From assembly GCA_959601045.1 (NCBI GenBank), contig CAUGNZ010000025.1:1-35267 (forward strand): a DNA stretch of 35,267 nucleotides. The letters run 5' to 3'. Of the stretch, positions 8,523 to 16,736 are shown piece by piece. The stretch's first letter is position 1, and the number at the start of each line of letters is the position of its first letter. The notes beneath the pieces are model-generated. The model saw only the letters and a program-made list of their open reading frames with translations. It searched no databases and was not told the DNA's origin. The translations under genes and the position numbers were made by a program. Origin of the DNA: an uncultured Collinsella sp. (lineage in GTDB: Bacteria > Actinomycetota > Coriobacteriia > Coriobacteriales > Coriobacteriaceae).

Positions 8523-8566
8523 TAGCTCATTTGATACGGGGCTTTTTAGCTAGCTTCGCGCATTTC

Positions 8567-8609
8567 GCCGGGCAGTTGCGGTTTTCCGCACCTGCCCGGC
8601 TTTCTTTTT
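8567..8609 (+). terminator. Strong intrinsic terminator after rsfS
   Basis: GCCGGGCAG (8567-8575) pairs fully with CTGCCCGGC (8592-8600). An inner TGCGG/CCGCA pairing continues the stem and leaves a TTTT loop, and TTTCTTTTT follows. It separates the obgE-rsfS operon from the convergent dinB gene. In the opposite direction the hairpin is not followed by thymines, so it would be a weaker stop for dinB. Confidence 0.9.
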
Positions 8610-8621
8610 GCCTAAAGGCGG

Positions 8622-9875
8622 TTAATCGTTGAAGCGGGATTGGCGGCCGAAAGATAGGGCGGTGTCGCCGAACTTGTCTCGGACGGCGTCGATAGCGACC
8701 GAGAGGTCGCGACGGTCGCTTGATTGGGCTCCGCGGTCGTCGACTTCGCAGAACAGGTCGGTCTGGATGCCGCCTTGGTGGTCGAAGTCGCTCATGCCGA
8801 TGCCCGCTAAGCGAACATGCATGCCTTCCTGCCAGATGTTGTCGAGCAGTTCGAGTGCAACCGCCACGAAGATGTTCTCATCGTCGGTCGGATGAGGCAG
8901 CCGGCGCTGTGCCGTACGCCCGCTGCCATACGAATACTTAAGCTTGAGCGTTACCGTGCCGCCCGTCAGTCCCTGACGGCGCAGGCGGCGTCCAACCGAC
9001 TCACCCAGCAGCGCAATCGCCGCTTCGATGTCCCCGCGCTCAGTCAAATCTTTTGCAAAGGTGCGTTCATTGCTGACCGACTTGACCTCGCGCTCTTCAT
9101 CGAGACTCGTGACTTCGGAGATTTCAAGTCCCAGCGCACGCTGACGCATACGTTCGCCGTTGACGCCAAAAATAGAGGCCAAGGTGGATTCCGGCGCGCG
9201 TGACAGCTCGCCGAGCGTGTAGATGCGCATACGGCGCAGTCGCTCCTCGGCCGAGCGCCCGATGCCGCTCATGGCAGATACCGGCAGCGCGGCCAAAAAG
9301 CGCTGCTCGGTTCCGGGGCGCACGATGGTCAGCCCAAACGGCTTATCCCGCTCGCTTGCGATCTTTGCGACCGTCTTGTTGCAGCCCACGCCAATGGAGC
9401 ACGTCACTCCCAGCGCTGCCACACGGTCGCTTATACGCCGTGCAACCAGCAGTGGGTCCTCGGGCGCAAAGCGACCCGGTGTGATATCGATAAAGGCTTC
9501 GTCGATGGATACGCGCTCAACGCGCGGCGTCTCCTCGGCAAGAATCGCCATGACCTGCGCGCTCACCTCGCGGTAGCGATCAAAGTGCCCGTGCGTCCAA
9601 ATGGCTTGCGGGCACAAGCGCCGCGCCTCGGCCGAGGCCATGGCAGAGCGCACGCCAAAGCGACGTGCCTCATACGAGCACGTGGACACGACGCCACGCG
9701 AATCGGCGTCTCCGCCCACGATGAGTGGCTTTCCGCGCCATTCGGGATGATCGAGCATCTCCACGCTCGCAAAAAATGCATCGAGGTCCATGAGGCCCAC
9801 CGCCGAACCCGTCCAGGGAGGCGGTGTGACGCCCATGGCATCCTCATAACCGTATGTATGTTCGCGTCTTTCCAT
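8622..9875 (-). CDS. dinB: DNA polymerase IV (Y-family translesion polymerase)
   Basis: Error-prone polymerase of up to 417 residues that bypasses DNA lesions. The palm motif MDLDAFFASVE (Asp30, Asp32 by this start) and the catalytic SIDEAFIDIT are present, as are SIGVGCNKTVAKIASE and the helix-hairpin-helix region MSGIGRSAEERLRRM. The little-finger domain follows, with SNERTFAKDLTE. It is the only minus-strand gene in the window. Two starts are possible: ATG at 9875, about 7 bases after a TATACT box and so nearly leaderless, or ATG at 9836, preceded by GAGGAT. A LexA-like box lies between them. Confidence 0.95.
   Translation of the reverse strand: MERREHTYGYEDAMGVTPPPWTGSAVGLMDLDAFFASVEMLDHPEWRGKPLIVGGDADSRGVVSTCSYEARRFGVRSAMASAEARRLCPQAIWTHGHFDRYREVSAQVMAILAEETPRVERVSIDEAFIDITPGRFAPEDPLLVARRISDRVAALGVTCSIGVGCNKTVAKIASERDKPFGLTIVRPGTEQRFLAALPVSAMSGIGRSAEERLRRMRIYTLGELSRAPESTLASIFGVNGERMRQRALGLEISEVTSLDEEREVKSVSNERTFAKDLTERGDIEAAIALLGESVGRRLRRQGLTGGTVTLKLKYSYGSGRTAQRRLPHPTDDENIFVAVALELLDNIWQEGMHVRLAGIGMSDFDHQGGIQTDLFCEVDDRGAQSSDRRDLSVAIDAVRDKFGDTALSFGRQSRFND
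9851..9864 (-). promoter_or_regulatory. Candidate LexA (SOS) box for dinB
   Basis: The plus strand reads CGTATGTATGTTCG, matching the B. subtilis-type LexA consensus CGAACRNRYGTTYG at 12 of 14 positions. It lies just downstream of the TATACT box and upstream of the alternative dinB start at 9836. dinB genes are often LexA-controlled. One site with two mismatches is suggestive only. Confidence 0.4.
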
Positions 9876-9881
9876 GTCATG

Positions 9882-9887
9882 AGTATA
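9882..9887 (-). promoter_or_regulatory. Candidate -10 box of dinB
   Basis: On the minus strand this reads TATACT, five of six consensus bases. No convincing -35 hexamer lies 16-18 bases upstream. The predicted transcript would begin near 9875, at or beside the first dinB ATG. Confidence 0.45.
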
Positions 9888-9991
9888 CCGCGCAGCTCAT
9901 GTGGGGTGCGTGTATGTGCTTGCAAATCCCGAATTCTTGTCTAAGATATGGATTTGCCCTCGACTACACCGAAGAAGTTGGTCTCACGGAC

Positions 9992-10020
9992 TTCACCTGC
10001 CCGCGTCGATGGCGTATTAT
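9992..10020 (+). promoter_or_regulatory. Promoter of the rpsP operon
   Basis: TTCACC (9992-9997) and TATTAT (10015-10020) are 17 bases apart. The start of transcription would be near 10027, giving a leader of about 50 bases that includes the GGAGGAG ribosome site of rpsP. Confidence 0.6.
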
Positions 10021-10076
10021 GTTCAACTGTTTGTTTGTAGTTGCAGCCTAAAGCTGCTTGGTTGGAGGAGTTTCCT

Positions 10077-10418
10077 TTGGCAGTCAAGATTCGCCTTGCT
10101 CGTCACGGCGCTAAGAAGCGTCCGTACTACCGTGTCGTCGTCGCCGATTCCCGCGCCCCGCGTGACGGTCGTATCATCGAGGAGGTTGGCCGCTACAACC
10201 CGATGACCGCCCCCAAGACCATCAACCTCGACCTCGAGAAGATCGCCGACTGGCAGTCCAAGGGCGCTCAGCTCACCGACGCCGTCGCCGCTCTGGTCAA
10301 GGCCGCCAACGAGGGCGAGAAGACCGAGACCGTCGTCAAGAAGTCCAAGAAGCAGCTCGCCAAAGAGGCCGAGGCCGCTAAGGCTGCCGCTGAGGCCGCT
10401 GAGGGCGCCGAGGAGTAA
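10077..10418 (+). CDS. rpsP: Ribosomal protein S16
   Basis: Small-subunit protein S16, 113 residues, needed early in 30S assembly. The TTG at 10077 follows GGAGGAG with a 6-base spacer and gives the family N-terminus AVKIRLARHGAKKRPYYRV; upstream in-frame starts are not supported. The core ends near residue 80 and is followed by an alanine-, glutamate- and lysine-rich tail (KAAAEAAEGAEE). The operon continues with khpA, rimM and trmD, the standard order for this region. Confidence 0.97.
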   Translation: MAVKIRLARHGAKKRPYYRVVVADSRAPRDGRIIEEVGRYNPMTAPKTINLDLEKIADWQSKGAQLTDAVAALVKAANEGEKTETVVKKSKKQLAKEAEAAKAAAEAAEGAEE

Positions 10419-10421
10419 ATC

Positions 10422-10706
10422 GTGCCTGAGGTTGACGCTGCACAGCTCGAGGGTGAGGCAATGCTCTCAGATCGCATCGCCGATCTCGTCGAATATCTCG
10501 TTGTTCAGATCGTCGACGACCCGGATTCCGTGAGCCTTGAGGTCATCGATGGTGACGACGCCTCTACGATCGAGGTTTCTGTCGCCGAGGATGACGTCGC
10601 TAAGGTCATCGGCCGTCGTGGCCGTACCATCAAGGCCATTCGCACGCTCGCCCGTGCACTGGCCGCTCGCCTCGACACTGCTGTCGAGGTAGAGGTTCTG
10701 GGCTAG
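10422..10706 (+). CDS. khpA: KH-domain RNA-binding protein KhpA
   Basis: Small RNA-binding protein with a single KH domain; the GxxG loop is in KVIGRRGRTIKAIRTLA. It begins 3 bases after rpsP with GTG, and GAGGAG in the end of rpsP serves as its ribosome site, giving 94 residues. An in-frame ATG at 10461 would give a length closer to the family norm (about 80) and also has a GAGG-rich upstream stretch. The position between rpsP and rimM is conserved in Gram-positive bacteria. KhpA forms a complex with KhpB in streptococci. Confidence 0.93.
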   Translation: MPEVDAAQLEGEAMLSDRIADLVEYLVVQIVDDPDSVSLEVIDGDDASTIEVSVAEDDVAKVIGRRGRTIKAIRTLARALAARLDTAVEVEVLG

Positions 10707-10710
10707 GACC

Positions 10711-11232
10711 TTGAGGTCCCAGTACAAAAACATCGCCCGTGTGGTCAAGCCGCACGGAAGGAAGGGGGAGGTCCTCGCGCAACCGCTGCGGGGGCTTCCT
10801 TCTGTATTAGAGCCGGGTATGCGCGTCGCCCTGATGCCGCCGGCGCTCAAGCGCGACCGCTTTTGCACGGTCGTGTCCGTCACCGATACGGGCGATGGCG
10901 ATCTGGTCTCGTTTGAGGGCATTGACGACTTGACGGCCGCCGAGGGCATCACGGGATGCTATGTGTTGGCAAATCGTGACGATTTTGAGCTCGATTCACT
11001 CGACGCCGCCTATACCGACCTGATGGGTCGCGAGGTGGTCGACGAGCGCTTCGGTTCACTCGGCACGATCGTCGAGATCATGTCGACGCCCGCTAACGAT
11101 GTTTGGGTTGTCGAGGGTGATCGGTACGGCGAGGTACTGATTCCCGTGATCGAGCAGGTTGTGCTCGATCTTCCCGACACAGGAACAATTTCCGTCCACG
11201 TTATGGACGGCCTGATCGATATGGACAAGTAG
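10711..11232 (+). CDS. rimM: 16S rRNA processing protein RimM
   Basis: 30S maturation factor of 173 residues that binds S19 in the head of the subunit. The N-terminal domain contains IARVVKPHGRKGEVLA, and the C-terminal PRC-barrel domain contains LMGREVVDERFGSLGTI and ANDVWVVEG with GEVLIPVIEQVV. The start is TTG, 4 bases after the khpA stop, with a weak TAGGA ribosome site, so translation may be coupled to khpA. It lies between khpA and trmD as expected. Confidence 0.95.
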   Translation: MRSQYKNIARVVKPHGRKGEVLAQPLRGLPSVLEPGMRVALMPPALKRDRFCTVVSVTDTGDGDLVSFEGIDDLTAAEGITGCYVLANRDDFELDSLDAAYTDLMGREVVDERFGSLGTIVEIMSTPANDVWVVEGDRYGEVLIPVIEQVVLDLPDTGTISVHVMDGLIDMDK

Positions 11233-11242
11233 GGAGGACAAC

Positions 11243-12001
11243 ATGCTGATTGAGACCCTTTCGGTCTTTCCCGAGATGTTTGAGCCCGTCATGTCCACAT
11301 CGATTTTGGGCCGCGCCCGCAAGGCCGGCCTTTTTGATTTTAAGGCGTATAACCTGCGCGACTGGACGCACGACCGCCATCGTACCGTCGATGACGAGCC
11401 GTACGGCGGCGGGCAGGGCATGCTCATGAAGGTCGAGCCTATTGTCGAGGCCATCGAGGCTATTAGCTCCGAGGGTCCTAAGCCCACCGTGGTGTTTTTT
11501 ACCCCCTGTGGCGAGCCCTTTACACAGCATGTGGCCGAGCGCCTGCTCAAAAGCGAGCGCTTGCTGTTTGTGTGCAGCCGTTACGAGGGTGTCGACGAGC
11601 GTGCCTATGCGTATGCCGACGAGCGCCTGTCGATCGGCGATTACGTGCTCACGGGCGGCGAGCTTCCCGCTATGGTCGTTGCCGATGCCGTCGTACGCCT
11701 GAGTCCCGGCGCCCTTGGTGACGAGATGAGCAACGTCGACGAGTCGTTCTCGACCGCCGAGGACGGAGGCCTGCTCGAGTATGCGCAGTACACTCGCCCT
11801 GCTGAATTCAACGGCGAGGGCGTGCCGCCGGTGCTCGTGAGCGGTGACCATGCCAAGGTTGACGCCTGGCGCCGTAAGAATGCCATCGAGCGCACCTGCC
11901 GCTGGCGTCCCGACCTGATCGAGACGGCACGGCTTACGCCCCAGGAGCGCGCATACGCGCAGGAGATTCTGGACGCTTCGTATTCGCAGAGCGAGGAGTG
12001 A
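11243..12001 (+). CDS. trmD: tRNA (guanine-37-N1)-methyltransferase
   Basis: TrmD methylates G37 next to the anticodon and prevents frameshifting. The 252-residue SPOUT protein shows the knot motifs: DDEPYGGGQGMLMKVEPI, FTPCGEPFTQ, CSRYEGVDERAYAYADE, and SIGDYVLTGGELPAMVVADA. The final region contains EFNGEGVPPVLVSGDHAKVD, with a conserved substrate-binding segment. The ATG has GGGAGGA upstream. The stop overlaps the region of the lepB start. Confidence 0.98.
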   Translation: MLIETLSVFPEMFEPVMSTSILGRARKAGLFDFKAYNLRDWTHDRHRTVDDEPYGGGQGMLMKVEPIVEAIEAISSEGPKPTVVFFTPCGEPFTQHVAERLLKSERLLFVCSRYEGVDERAYAYADERLSIGDYVLTGGELPAMVVADAVVRLSPGALGDEMSNVDESFSTAEDGGLLEYAQYTRPAEFNGEGVPPVLVSGDHAKVDAWRRKNAIERTCRWRPDLIETARLTPQERAYAQEILDASYSQSEE

Positions 12002-12003
12002 GA

Positions 12004-12567
12004 ATGGTTCCATCGCAGCATTCCGCGTTGAGGGGCGCTTTTGAGTGGGTCGCGGTCATCGCGATCGCGCTCGTGGCCACCTTCCTGATCCGCACCTTTG
12101 TGGTCGAGCCCTTTGTGGTACCCACCGGCTCCATGGAGGACACGATCGAGATTGGCGACCAGATCCTGGCACAAAAGGTGAGCCTCGAGCTCGGTCAGCC
12201 CGTCAAACAGGGTGATATCGTGGTGTTCCACAACCCCGATGTCACTTCCGAGCATGATGTTCTTGTCAAGCGTGTTATTGCCACGGCCGGCCAGACGGTC
12301 GACCTGCAGGACGGCAAGGTGGTCGTTGACGGCCAAGCGCTCGATGAGGACTATACGACGGGCATGAGCTGGCCGCTTTCGGTCCAAGCGCCTGGCGCCC
12401 AGGTGAGTTATCCCTACACCGTTCCCGACGGGTGCGTGTGGGTGATGGGCGACAACCGCGAAAACTCTGCCGACTCGCGCTACTTTGGTCCCGTCGATCG
12501 CTCTGATTTGATCGCTGTGGCGCTTGTGCGCTACTGGCCGCTCAACCGCATCGGCGCTATCGACTAA
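12004..12567 (+). CDS. lepB: Signal peptidase I
   Basis: Membrane-anchored serine/lysine protease that removes signal peptides from exported proteins, 187 residues. One N-terminal transmembrane segment (about residues 13-30) is followed by the catalytic serine in VPTGSMEDTI (Ser43) and the lysine in DVLVKRVIATAGQ (Lys89). The signature MGDNRENSADSRYFGPV is near the end. ATG at 12004 is chosen because GAGGAG ends 5 bases upstream; a GTG at 11998 would overlap the trmD stop by four bases. Either way it is coupled to trmD. Confidence 0.95.
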   Translation: MVPSQHSALRGAFEWVAVIAIALVATFLIRTFVVEPFVVPTGSMEDTIEIGDQILAQKVSLELGQPVKQGDIVVFHNPDVTSEHDVLVKRVIATAGQTVDLQDGKVVVDGQALDEDYTTGMSWPLSVQAPGAQVSYPYTVPDGCVWVMGDNRENSADSRYFGPVDRSDLIAVALVRYWPLNRIGAID

Positions 12568-12574
12568 AAACCGC

Positions 12575-12580
12575 TATAGT
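12575..12580 (+). promoter_or_regulatory. Possible -10 box upstream of glyQ
   Basis: TATAGT lies 47 bases before the glyQ ATG in the short gap after lepB. No good -35 hexamer is present at 16-18 bases. The gap is too short for a T-box leader. Confidence 0.3.
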
Positions 12581-12626
12581 ACAGTACCTAACCGTGTAAT
12601 CGTTTCGACGAGGGGATATTAGAGGC

Positions 12627-13538
12627 ATGAACGCTTCATCGCTTTCCTTCCAAGACATCATCCTGCGCCTCCAGCAGTACTGGGGCGAGCAGGGCTGCGT
12701 CATTATGCAGCCCTATGACTCCGAGGTCGGTGCCGGTACCTTCCATACCGCGACCACGCTGCGCTCGCTCGGTCCCGCCGAATGGCGCACCTGCTATGCG
12801 CAGCCCTGCCGCCGTCCCGCCGACGGCCGCTACGGCGAGAACCCTAACCGCATGCAGCACTACTATCAGTTCCAGGTGCTCATTAAGCCCTCTCCGGTTA
12901 ATGCTCAGGAGCTTTACCTGGGGTCTCTTGCTGCCATTGGCCTGGACCCCAACGACCATGACGTCCGTTTTGTCGAGGACGACTGGGAGAGCCCGACGCT
13001 GGGCGCCTGGGGCCTTGGCTGGGAGGTCTGGCTCAACGGCATGGAGGTCACGCAGTTCACGTACTTCCAGCAGGTGGGCGGTATCGAGGTCGACCCCGTG
13101 CCCGTCGAGATCACCTATGGCCTGGAGCGTATCGCCATGTACGCTCAGGGCGTCAACTCGGTCTACGATCTGGTGTGGAGCTATCTGCCCGACGGCACGC
13201 CCATGACCTACGGCGACGTGTTCCTCGAGAACGAGCGCGAGTTCAGTGCCTATAACTTTGAGGTCGCCAACGTCGAGATGATGCGTCAGAAGTTTGACGA
13301 CTACGAGGCCGAGTGCCATTCCTGCCTGGAGCGCAAGCTGCCGTTGCCGGCGTACGACTGTGTCATGAAGTGCAGCCACGCCTTCAACCTGCTCGATGCC
13401 CGCGGCGCCCTGTCCGCGGTCGAGCGTGCCAACTACATCCTGCGCGTCCGCGCCGTCGCCAAGGCGTGCTGCGAGGCCTACATGGCCGAGGTCGCCGGAG
13501 TCAACGAGAATGCCGACCAGGAAGGCGAGGTGGCGTAA
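12627..13538 (+). CDS. glyQ: Glycyl-tRNA synthetase alpha subunit
   Basis: Catalytic alpha subunit of the bacterial alpha2beta2 glycyl-tRNA synthetase, 303 residues. It begins with the characteristic SLSFQDIILRLQQYWGEQGC, and continues with VGAGTFHTATTLRSLGP, RRPADGRYGENPNRMQHYYQ and QVGGIEVDPVPVEITYGLER, which form the class II-like active site. The length is normal for the family. The stop is three bases before glyS, so the subunits are translated together. Confidence 0.98.
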   Translation: MNASSLSFQDIILRLQQYWGEQGCVIMQPYDSEVGAGTFHTATTLRSLGPAEWRTCYAQPCRRPADGRYGENPNRMQHYYQFQVLIKPSPVNAQELYLGSLAAIGLDPNDHDVRFVEDDWESPTLGAWGLGWEVWLNGMEVTQFTYFQQVGGIEVDPVPVEITYGLERIAMYAQGVNSVYDLVWSYLPDGTPMTYGDVFLENEREFSAYNFEVANVEMMRQKFDDYEAECHSCLERKLPLPAYDCVMKCSHAFNLLDARGALSAVERANYILRVRAVAKACCEAYMAEVAGVNENADQEGEVA

Positions 13539-13541
13539 GCC

Positions 13542-15638
13542 ATGGCAGACGCTAAGGATTTCCTGTTTGAGATCGGTACGGAGGAAATGCCCTCTGCACC
13601 GCTGAACAATGCCGTCAAGCAGCTTGGTACCATGATCGCCAAGGGTCTCGACGAGGCCGGTCTGGCCCACGGCGAGGTCCGCGTGATCTCGAGCCCGCGT
13701 CGCCTGGCTGCGCTCGTTGCCGACGTTGCCACCGCGACCGATGAGGTTCACGAGGTCAAGCGTGGCCCCGCGGCAAACATCGCCTTCGACGCTGACGGTA
13801 ACGCCACCAAGGCCGCCCAGGGCTTCGCCCGCAAGTGCGGTGTGGCTGCCGAGGACCTGGTCCGTCGTGAGGATACCGACGGTCGCGAGTATGTCTTTGC
13901 CGAGAAGAACATTCCCTCCGCACCGGCAACCCCGATCCTGACGGCCCTGTGCGAGAAGACCATTGCCGGCCTGCAGTGGCCCAACTACCGCTCCCAGCGC
14001 TGGGGCCACGAGCACGCGACGTTCGTGCGTCCGGTCCGCTGGATTTGCTGCCTTCTGGGCGAGGATGTTGTGCCCGTGTCGTTTGCCGACGTGACGAGCG
14101 GCAACACCACGCGCGGCCATCGCGTGCTCGGCCCCGGTGACCACGTTGTCGCCAGCCCCGCCGCCTACGAGCAGGTACTCGAGGACGCCGGCGTGCTTTC
14201 TGCCGAGCGCCGTCGCGAGGCCATCCTTGCCGGTATCTCCGAGGTCGAGGCCGCTCGCCCCGGCTGCCATGTCGATACGCCCAAGAAGGTCTTTGAGGAG
14301 GTCATTAACCTCTGCGAGTGGCCGACGGTGCTCGTCGGTACTTTCGACGAGGAGTTCCTCAAGGTCCCGCACGAGATTATCTGCGAGTCCATGCTCACCA
14401 ACCAGCGCTACTTCCCGATCTATGACGGGGAGGGCAAGCTGACGCGTGAGTTCGTGGTCGTCTCCAACAGCAAGCCCGAGAACGCCGAGCGCGTGATCGA
14501 CGGTAACGAGCGCGTCGTGCGCGCCCGTCTGGACGACGCTAAGTTCTTCTACGAGGAGGACCTGAAGATCTCCCTCGACGAGTTCCGTGAGCGTCTGTCC
14601 AAGGTTGCCTTCCAGGAGAAGCTCGGTAGCGTGCTCGCCAAGTCCGAGCGCATCGAGCAGCTCGCGCTCGCTATCGCCCGCGAGGCTCACCTGGGCGCCC
14701 ATCTTGCCGCCGACGCTGCTCGCGCCGCACACCTGTGCAAGGCAGACCTGGTGTCCAACGCCGTCGTCGAGTTCACGAGCCAGCAGGGCGTGATGGGCGG
14801 TTATTACGCGACCGCGATGGGGGAGAACGACGAGGTCGCCCATGCTATTCGCGATCACTATCGTCCCCGTTTTGCCGGTGACGAGCTGCCCGAGGGCACC
14901 GCTGGCTGCATCGTGGCCTGCGCCGACAAGCTCGATACCATCGCCGGTATCTTTGCCATCGGCGAGCCCCCGACCGGCTCCTCCGACCCCTACGCGCTGC
15001 GTCGTGCCGCTATCGGCATTATCAACATCCTGCGCGACCGTCTGCCGATCGACCCCACGTCGCTCATCGACTTTGCCCTCGAACTCTACAGTGAGCAGGG
15101 CATTGAGTTCGACGCCGCCGAGGTCGCCCAGCAGGTTCGTGACTTCTTCCATGGCCGCCTGGTGAGCATGGCCCGCGACGAGAAGATTCCGGCCGATACC
15201 GTCGCCGCCGTCTCTGCGGTGCATATCATCGCCCCGTCCGTCTTCTTTGCCCGTTGCGCTGCCCTCGACGAGGCCCGCAAGAACGACGCTGAGACGTTCG
15301 ACAACCTGGCTACCGCCTATGCCCGTGCCGCGCATATCTCGAAGCCCGAGCTGGGTGCGGAGTACGACCGCGCCCTGATGGGCGAGGCCGAACTCGCGCT
15401 CGCCGACGCCTCCGAGGCTGCTCAGACCGCAGTCGATGCCGCCCTTGCTGCCGAGGACTACCCGGCCGCATTTGCTGCCCTCGCCGCCCTGCGTGCCCCC
15501 ATCGACCGCTTCTTCGACGAGGTCATGGTCATGGACAAGGACGAGCAGCTTCGCGATAATCGCCTTAAGCTGCTCAACCGCTTCGAGGCCGTTTTCTCCG
15601 GCATCGCCAACATCGGTGAGCTTGCCCGCAAAAAGTAA
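13542..15638 (+). CDS. glyS: Glycyl-tRNA synthetase beta subunit
   Basis: Beta subunit of 698 residues, which supplies tRNA binding. It begins DFLFEIGTEEMPSAP and contains SSPRRLAALV, TSQQGVMGGYYA, IADKLDT-like ADKLDTIAGIFAIGEPPTGS and SDPYALRRAAIGI, all family markers. The C-terminal region (about residues 580-698) is the anticodon-binding helical domain ending in FFDEVMVMDKDEQLRDNRL. It follows glyQ by 3 bases and precedes ppsR by 34. The glyQ-glyS-ppsR order matches the B. subtilis glyQ-glyS-ccpN-yqfL block without ccpN. Confidence 0.98.
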   Translation: MADAKDFLFEIGTEEMPSAPLNNAVKQLGTMIAKGLDEAGLAHGEVRVISSPRRLAALVADVATATDEVHEVKRGPAANIAFDADGNATKAAQGFARKCGVAAEDLVRREDTDGREYVFAEKNIPSAPATPILTALCEKTIAGLQWPNYRSQRWGHEHATFVRPVRWICCLLGEDVVPVSFADVTSGNTTRGHRVLGPGDHVVASPAAYEQVLEDAGVLSAERRREAILAGISEVEAARPGCHVDTPKKVFEEVINLCEWPTVLVGTFDEEFLKVPHEIICESMLTNQRYFPIYDGEGKLTREFVVVSNSKPENAERVIDGNERVVRARLDDAKFFYEEDLKISLDEFRERLSKVAFQEKLGSVLAKSERIEQLALAIAREAHLGAHLAADAARAAHLCKADLVSNAVVEFTSQQGVMGGYYATAMGENDEVAHAIRDHYRPRFAGDELPEGTAGCIVACADKLDTIAGIFAIGEPPTGSSDPYALRRAAIGIINILRDRLPIDPTSLIDFALELYSEQGIEFDAAEVAQQVRDFFHGRLVSMARDEKIPADTVAAVSAVHIIAPSVFFARCAALDEARKNDAETFDNLATAYARAAHISKPELGAEYDRALMGEAELALADASEAAQTAVDAALAAEDYPAAFAALAALRAPIDRFFDEVMVMDKDEQLRDNRLKLLNRFEAVFSGIANIGELARKK

Positions 15639-15672
15639 GCCAGCCTGCGCATAAGCGCAAAAGGAGCCCCGC

Positions 15673-16548
15673 ATGGATTGCCCGGTCACCGCTCGTCCCA
15701 CCGTTATCGTTATCTCCGATTCGCTCGGCGATACCGCTTGTGAGGTGGTGCTTGCGGCGTCCGGGCAATTTGATGAAGGGGCTTTTCGTCTCTTGCGCCT
15801 GCCCAAGGTGACCTCCGTGGAGCAGGTCAAGTCATTTGTGGGGCCGCGCGTCGATGCCGACCATCGCGATGTCGCCGTGTTCCATACCATTGTCGATCCG
15901 GCGCTTCGCGCCCGCGTGCTCGATTACCTGGGTATGCTGCATATCCGTTCGGTCGACCTGATCGGCCCGACGCTTGCCGTGCTGTCGTCGCTCATCGGTG
16001 TGCCGCCCAAGTGCGTTGCGGGCGTGATTCACAAGACCGATGACCGCTATTTCCATCGTATCGAGGCCATGGAGTATTTCGTTGAGCACGATGACGGGCG
16101 CGGTTGCGACGATCTGTCGGGTGCCGATATCGTGCTGCTGGGTGTGTCGCGTACATCCAAGACGCCGCTGTCGATGTATTTAGCCTATCAGGGCTACAAG
16201 GTCGCCAATGTCCCACTGGCGCATGGCATGGAGCCGCCGAAGTCGATTTACGAGGTTGACCCGATGCGGTTGTTTGGTCTGATCTCGACCGTCGATGTGA
16301 TTTCCGAAATTCGCGATAGCCGCTTGGGCGATGACTACGCCCGTGCCGTTGCCGGCTCCTATGCCGAGCCCGAGAGTGTGCGCAGCGAGCTTGAGGAAGC
16401 CCGTGCCCTCATGAAGCGCCTAGGCTGCTTTGTGGTGCGTACCGATGGCAAGGCCATCGAGGAAAGCGCTGCCGAGATCATTAGCCACTTGGAGGAAATC
16501 CAAGATGCCCGTGCCCGCCGCGCCGCCCGCCGCGCTCAACAGCAGTAG
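15673..16548 (+). CDS. ppsR: Pyruvate, phosphate dikinase regulatory protein (bifunctional kinase/pyrophosphorylase)
   Basis: DUF299-family protein of 291 residues that phosphorylates (using ADP) and dephosphorylates a threonine of PPDK or PEP synthase, switching it off and on. The P-loop GVSRTSKTPLSMYLA is at about residues 156-170, and VDPMRLFGLI and RDSRLGDDYAR follow. The target enzyme gene ppdK is the next gene downstream, 349 bases away, and carries the expected threonine. The ATG has AAAAGGAG upstream. No transcription terminator of the usual kind follows; instead there is a long palindrome. Confidence 0.95.
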   Translation: MDCPVTARPTVIVISDSLGDTACEVVLAASGQFDEGAFRLLRLPKVTSVEQVKSFVGPRVDADHRDVAVFHTIVDPALRARVLDYLGMLHIRSVDLIGPTLAVLSSLIGVPPKCVAGVIHKTDDRYFHRIEAMEYFVEHDDGRGCDDLSGADIVLLGVSRTSKTPLSMYLAYQGYKVANVPLAHGMEPPKSIYEVDPMRLFGLISTVDVISEIRDSRLGDDYARAVAGSYAEPESVRSELEEARALMKRLGCFVVRTDGKAIEESAAEIISHLEEIQDARARRAARRAQQQ

Positions 16549-16558
16549 TCCTTTCTGT

Positions 16559-16639
16559 GATGATTTTTCTGGGACGGGGATTAAAAAAAATCACTAGGTA
16601 CTCAATGATTTTTTTAATCCCCGTCCCAGAAAAATCATC
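16559..16639. repeat. BIME-like double palindrome
   Basis: The left arm (16559-16593) and right arm (16606-16639) are inverted copies that match over 34 bases apart from one extra A in the left arm. A 12-base centre separates them. Each arm is also a small palindrome on its own: TGATTTTT at its left edge and AAAAATCA at its right edge, flanking the core CTGGGACGGGGATTAA or its complement. Two inverted palindromic units side by side is the layout of a bacterial interspersed mosaic element made of REP units. No transposase gene is in the window. Confidence 0.75.
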
Positions 16640-16736
16640 GGAGTGGCTAAATAGCCTGAATTGATAAAGCGATTTAGCAAAAATATCGCATCTGACCTGC
16701 ATTCTTCTTGTAGTGGTATCTTCATAAGGTAACCAA

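Noticed and set aside
12568..12626. T-box riboswitch upstream of glyQ, as in many Firmicutes
   Set aside because: Only 59 bases separate lepB and glyQ, too short for a T-box, and no T-box core or terminator is present.
12636..15890. A minus-strand open frame of more than 1000 codons opposite glyQ-glyS
   Set aside because: The plus strand encodes clear GlyRS subunits. The antisense frame is kept open by the GC-rich codon pattern, has low complexity and has no recognisable domain.
16559..16639. The palindrome after ppsR as an ordinary intrinsic terminator
   Set aside because: The outer stem is followed by GGAGTGGC with no thymine run; the thymines are inside the arms. It may still slow transcription, but its double symmetry fits a repeat element better.
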